A stretch of DNA of 32,217 nt. Source: a virus. The stretch is taken from the IMG/VR virus record IMGVR_UViG_3300024344_000074, positions 1-32,217 of that record, one strand, 5' to 3'. Of the stretch, positions 30,763-32,217 are shown one piece after another; position 1 is the stretch's first letter, and each line of letters begins with the position of its first letter. A program made the translations under genes and the position numbers. The notes below the pieces were generated by a model. The model was not told the origin of the DNA, made no database searches, and worked only from the letters and a program-made list of their open reading frames with translations.

Positions 30763-30953
30763 ATCCAATATAGTAAATAAGAATAAGCTCCAAAAATTGC
30801 AACTACATATAGTTTTTGGATAACAGTAAAACCTTTCCATGCTGCTTTCACAGATTTCCAGAAATGTTTTTTAAGTGCATCTCCAATAACTTCAGCTGCA
30901 TCTTCAGAAAATTCTTTTAGTTCTTCTTTAATCTTCTCTTTATCTAAAGCCAT
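30759..30953 (-). CDS. Small protein with C-terminal membrane helix (64 aa)
   Basis: A 64-aa protein with ribosome site GGAGGT. The N-terminal two-thirds is charged and helical (MALDKEKIKEELKEFSEDAA...IGDALKKHFWKSVKAAW), and residues about 41-63 form one membrane span (FTVIQKLYVVAIFGAYSYLL). It looks like a tail-anchored membrane protein. With the 80-aa membrane/coiled-coil gene upstream it could belong to a lysis cassette, but no endolysin is in view, so holin/spanin naming would be speculative. Confidence 0.68.
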   Translation of the reverse strand: MALDKEKIKEELKEFSEDAAEVIGDALKKHFWKSVKAAWKGFTVIQKLYVVAIFGAYSYLLYWI

Positions 30954-30962
30954 GATACCTCC

Positions 30963-31205
30963 TTAATTTTTTAATGGGTTTTGTATTGTAATTTTAAACT
31001 CGTTAAGACTAGATTCTAATACTGCTACTCTTTTTTCTAGAATAGCTATTTCTTTCTGCATAGCTTTTACAGTTTTAGTATTAGTGGATTGCTCTAACTC
31101 ATCAAGTCTATTGTTAAATACACCCCATGTATAAAAGCCTCCTCCGATTGTAGATATGATACCTACTAAGACTATGTATTTTTTAAGTGTTTCTATTAAA
31201 TCCAT
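30963..31205 (-). CDS. Membrane protein with coiled-coil tail (80 aa)
   Basis: An 80-aa protein with an N-terminal membrane span (YIVLVGIISTIGGGFYTWGV, residues about 9-28) and then a leucine/isoleucine heptad coiled coil (ELEQSTNTKTVKAMQKEIAI...EKRVAVLESSLNEF). The N-in, coiled-coil-out layout resembles i-spanins (Rz type) and small membrane proteins of marine phages. No lipobox partner is visible. Its ATG shares bases with the stop of the upstream acidic protein (TAATG). It is a candidate lysis or envelope-interaction gene. Confidence 0.68.
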   Translation of the reverse strand: MDLIETLKKYIVLVGIISTIGGGFYTWGVFNNRLDELEQSTNTKTVKAMQKEIAILEKRVAVLESSLNEFKITIQNPLKN

Positions 31206-32217
31206 TAGTAACCTCTTAGCTGTCTTAATTCTCTTTCAGCCATTTGTCTTTTTATTGTAGCATCTTTAAGTTTTTCCTGATACTTTCTCACAGGGTCATT
31301 TATAGATATAGCTACAAATTTTGTATTATCATTATAAATCTTTTTGCTGTACTCATCAAGTGTCCTAAAATCCTCGTAAGTATTACCTTCATATATCTTT
31401 CTATTGTCTGTGTAGCTTTTATTGTAGCTAGACAAATCAACTTGTTGTGCTTCCATGAGTTGCGCACCTATAATATTTGTAGCTGCAAGTTGTTTGTCTA
31501 TAGCTTTTATTTTAACTGCTACCTGTGTCTGCACATCTTGTACGTCTACTGCCACTTGCTCGTTACTAGATGGTTCACTCTCAAGTTGCTGTCCATCTGT
31601 CGCCACAAAGGTTTCTTCAGTTTGTTTAGGTTGCTCTTCCATGACCTCCTCCATGGCGTCATCTTGTATTGCGACTGTGCTATCAATCTCTTTATCCTCT
31701 TGTTCCTTTGGCTCTTCAACAATTTCTGGTCCTCCAAATGCTTGTAAGATTTCTACTTCTTCAAACTCTTTGTCAAGTTCTTCTGTAGTTTCTTCTAATA
31801 TAAACATTTCTGTATCTTCTTTCAAGAATATAAAATCATCTAATTTAAATTCTTCTACAACATAATCCATCTTGTATTCTTCTTCCAATGTATCTTCCCA
31901 CTTTGTGTCTAACTCTATGGGTTCTGGTTGTGTAAAGTTTTCATAATAGCTTACTGTAAGAGATGGATTTCTCAAGTCTGCTGCATAATGTGCTGTAGTG
32001 TTACTGAATTCGTTAAACTCAAATCTTGCTGTTATTTCGTAATCTTGCTGACTGTTTCCACCCACAATAATAGTGTCAGTATAGTTACTATAATCACAAC
32101 CATTAAAAGTAGTACAGCTTCCGTCAATTTGTCTTTGTTGTGTAATACTCACCCCATTGTCATCTATTAGTGTTTGTTTCATTATAACATTTTGTGTATT
32201 GCTATTCCAAAACCAGA
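31205..32217 (-). CDS. Acidic protein of unknown function, N-terminus outside window
   Basis: A reading frame of at least 336 residues. An ATG lies at 32182, but it has no ribosome site, and the frame continues open to the right edge (…FWNSNTQNVIMKQTLI), so the true start probably lies beyond the window. The N-terminal visible part is beta-rich, with two nearby cysteines in DGSCTTFNGCDYSNYTD. The middle is extremely acidic and disordered (EETTEELDKEFEEVEILQ), and the C-terminus is a Lys/Arg helix ending ERELRQLRGY. It could be a virion surface or tail-associated protein, but no family is recognised. Confidence 0.7.
   Translation of the reverse strand, partial: WFWNSNTQNVIMKQTLIDDNGVSITQQRQIDGSCTTFNGCDYSNYTDTIIVGGNSQQDYEITARFEFNEFSNTTAHYAADLRNPSLTVSYYENFTQPEPIELDTKWEDTLEEEYKMDYVVEEFKLDDFIFLKEDTEMFILEETTEELDKEFEEVEILQAFGGPEIVEEPKEQEDKEIDSTVAIQDDAMEEVMEEQPKQTEETFVATDGQQLESEPSSNEQVAVDVQDVQTQVAVKIKAIDKQLAATNIIGAQLMEAQQVDLSSYNKSYTDNRKIYEGNTYEDFRTLDEYSKKIYNDNTKFVAISINDPVRKYQEKLKDATIKRQMAERELRQLRGY

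Noticed and set aside
30759-31205. Confident holin/spanin naming of the two small membrane genes
   Set aside because: Topology is compatible, but no endolysin, lipobox partner or recognisable family motif is present, so only membrane features are claimed.
31244-31865. Plus-strand frames of 136-167 codons near the right edge
   Set aside because: Cys/Ser- and Phe/Leu-rich antisense shadows of the acidic minus-strand gene; no ribosome sites.

Overview
This window is most of a tailed-phage genome with T7-like (podovirus) virion architecture. The DNA is strongly AT-rich, and the genes are tightly packed, often sharing bases at stop and start codons. The structural set resembles podoviruses of marine Alphaproteobacteria: PF12236-type portal, Bbp19-like protein, scaffold, capsid, gp11/gp12-like tail tube, gp14-like protein and a giant internal protein. 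A SAR11-like or other AT-rich marine host is my inference from base composition and gene set. I see no rRNA, tRNA, CRISPR, insertion sequence, integrase, RNA polymerase, DNA polymerase or obvious endolysin.

Layout. (1) 1-20618, minus strand: the late operon read leftward. It runs small terminase, large terminase, three small basic proteins, two small proteins flanking a GNAT acetyltransferase, portal, Bbp19-like protein, scaffold, major capsid, a probable decoration protein, gp11-like adaptor, gp12-like nozzle, gp14-like internal protein, a 704-aa internal virion protein, and a protein of at least 2570 aa with a zinc-protease HEIGH motif that runs off the left edge. (2) 20619-21319: the control region, with a leftward late promoter, a long leader that is C-rich on the transcribed strand, AGGTTTT palindromes, and divergent early promoters. 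(3) 21320-23765, plus strand: about eleven small, mostly orphan genes, including two too short for routine calling, one just over that limit by context (56 aa), and a pair of hairpin repeats. (4) 23725-27341, minus strand: the replication module (DUF1376 protein, RepB/AEP-like primase, SF2 helicase, helical protein, Ref-like HNH nuclease, stand-alone ATP-cone). (5) 27342-27948: a control and possible origin region with iterons, a possible small RNA, a Cro/YdaS-like repressor whose transcript looks leaderless, and back-to-back divergent promoters. (6) 27949-30762, plus strand: recombination and nucleotide genes (ssDNA-binding-like protein, Fe-S PD-(D/E)XK nuclease, MazG-like protein with membrane segments, Zn-ribbon protein, metallophosphoesterase). 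(7) 30759-32217, minus strand: a partial acidic protein and two small membrane proteins.

How it may work together. Several promoters (21256+, 21198-, 27891+, 27398-) have near-ideal sigma70 boxes with repeated TTGACTTA / GTYAATA half-sites around the -35 or spacer. These sites, together with the repressor and its leaderless promoter, suggest one phage regulator coordinating early, replication and recombination genes, as in a temperate-type switch. That is inference. No integrase is visible, so a lysogenic lifestyle is not shown.
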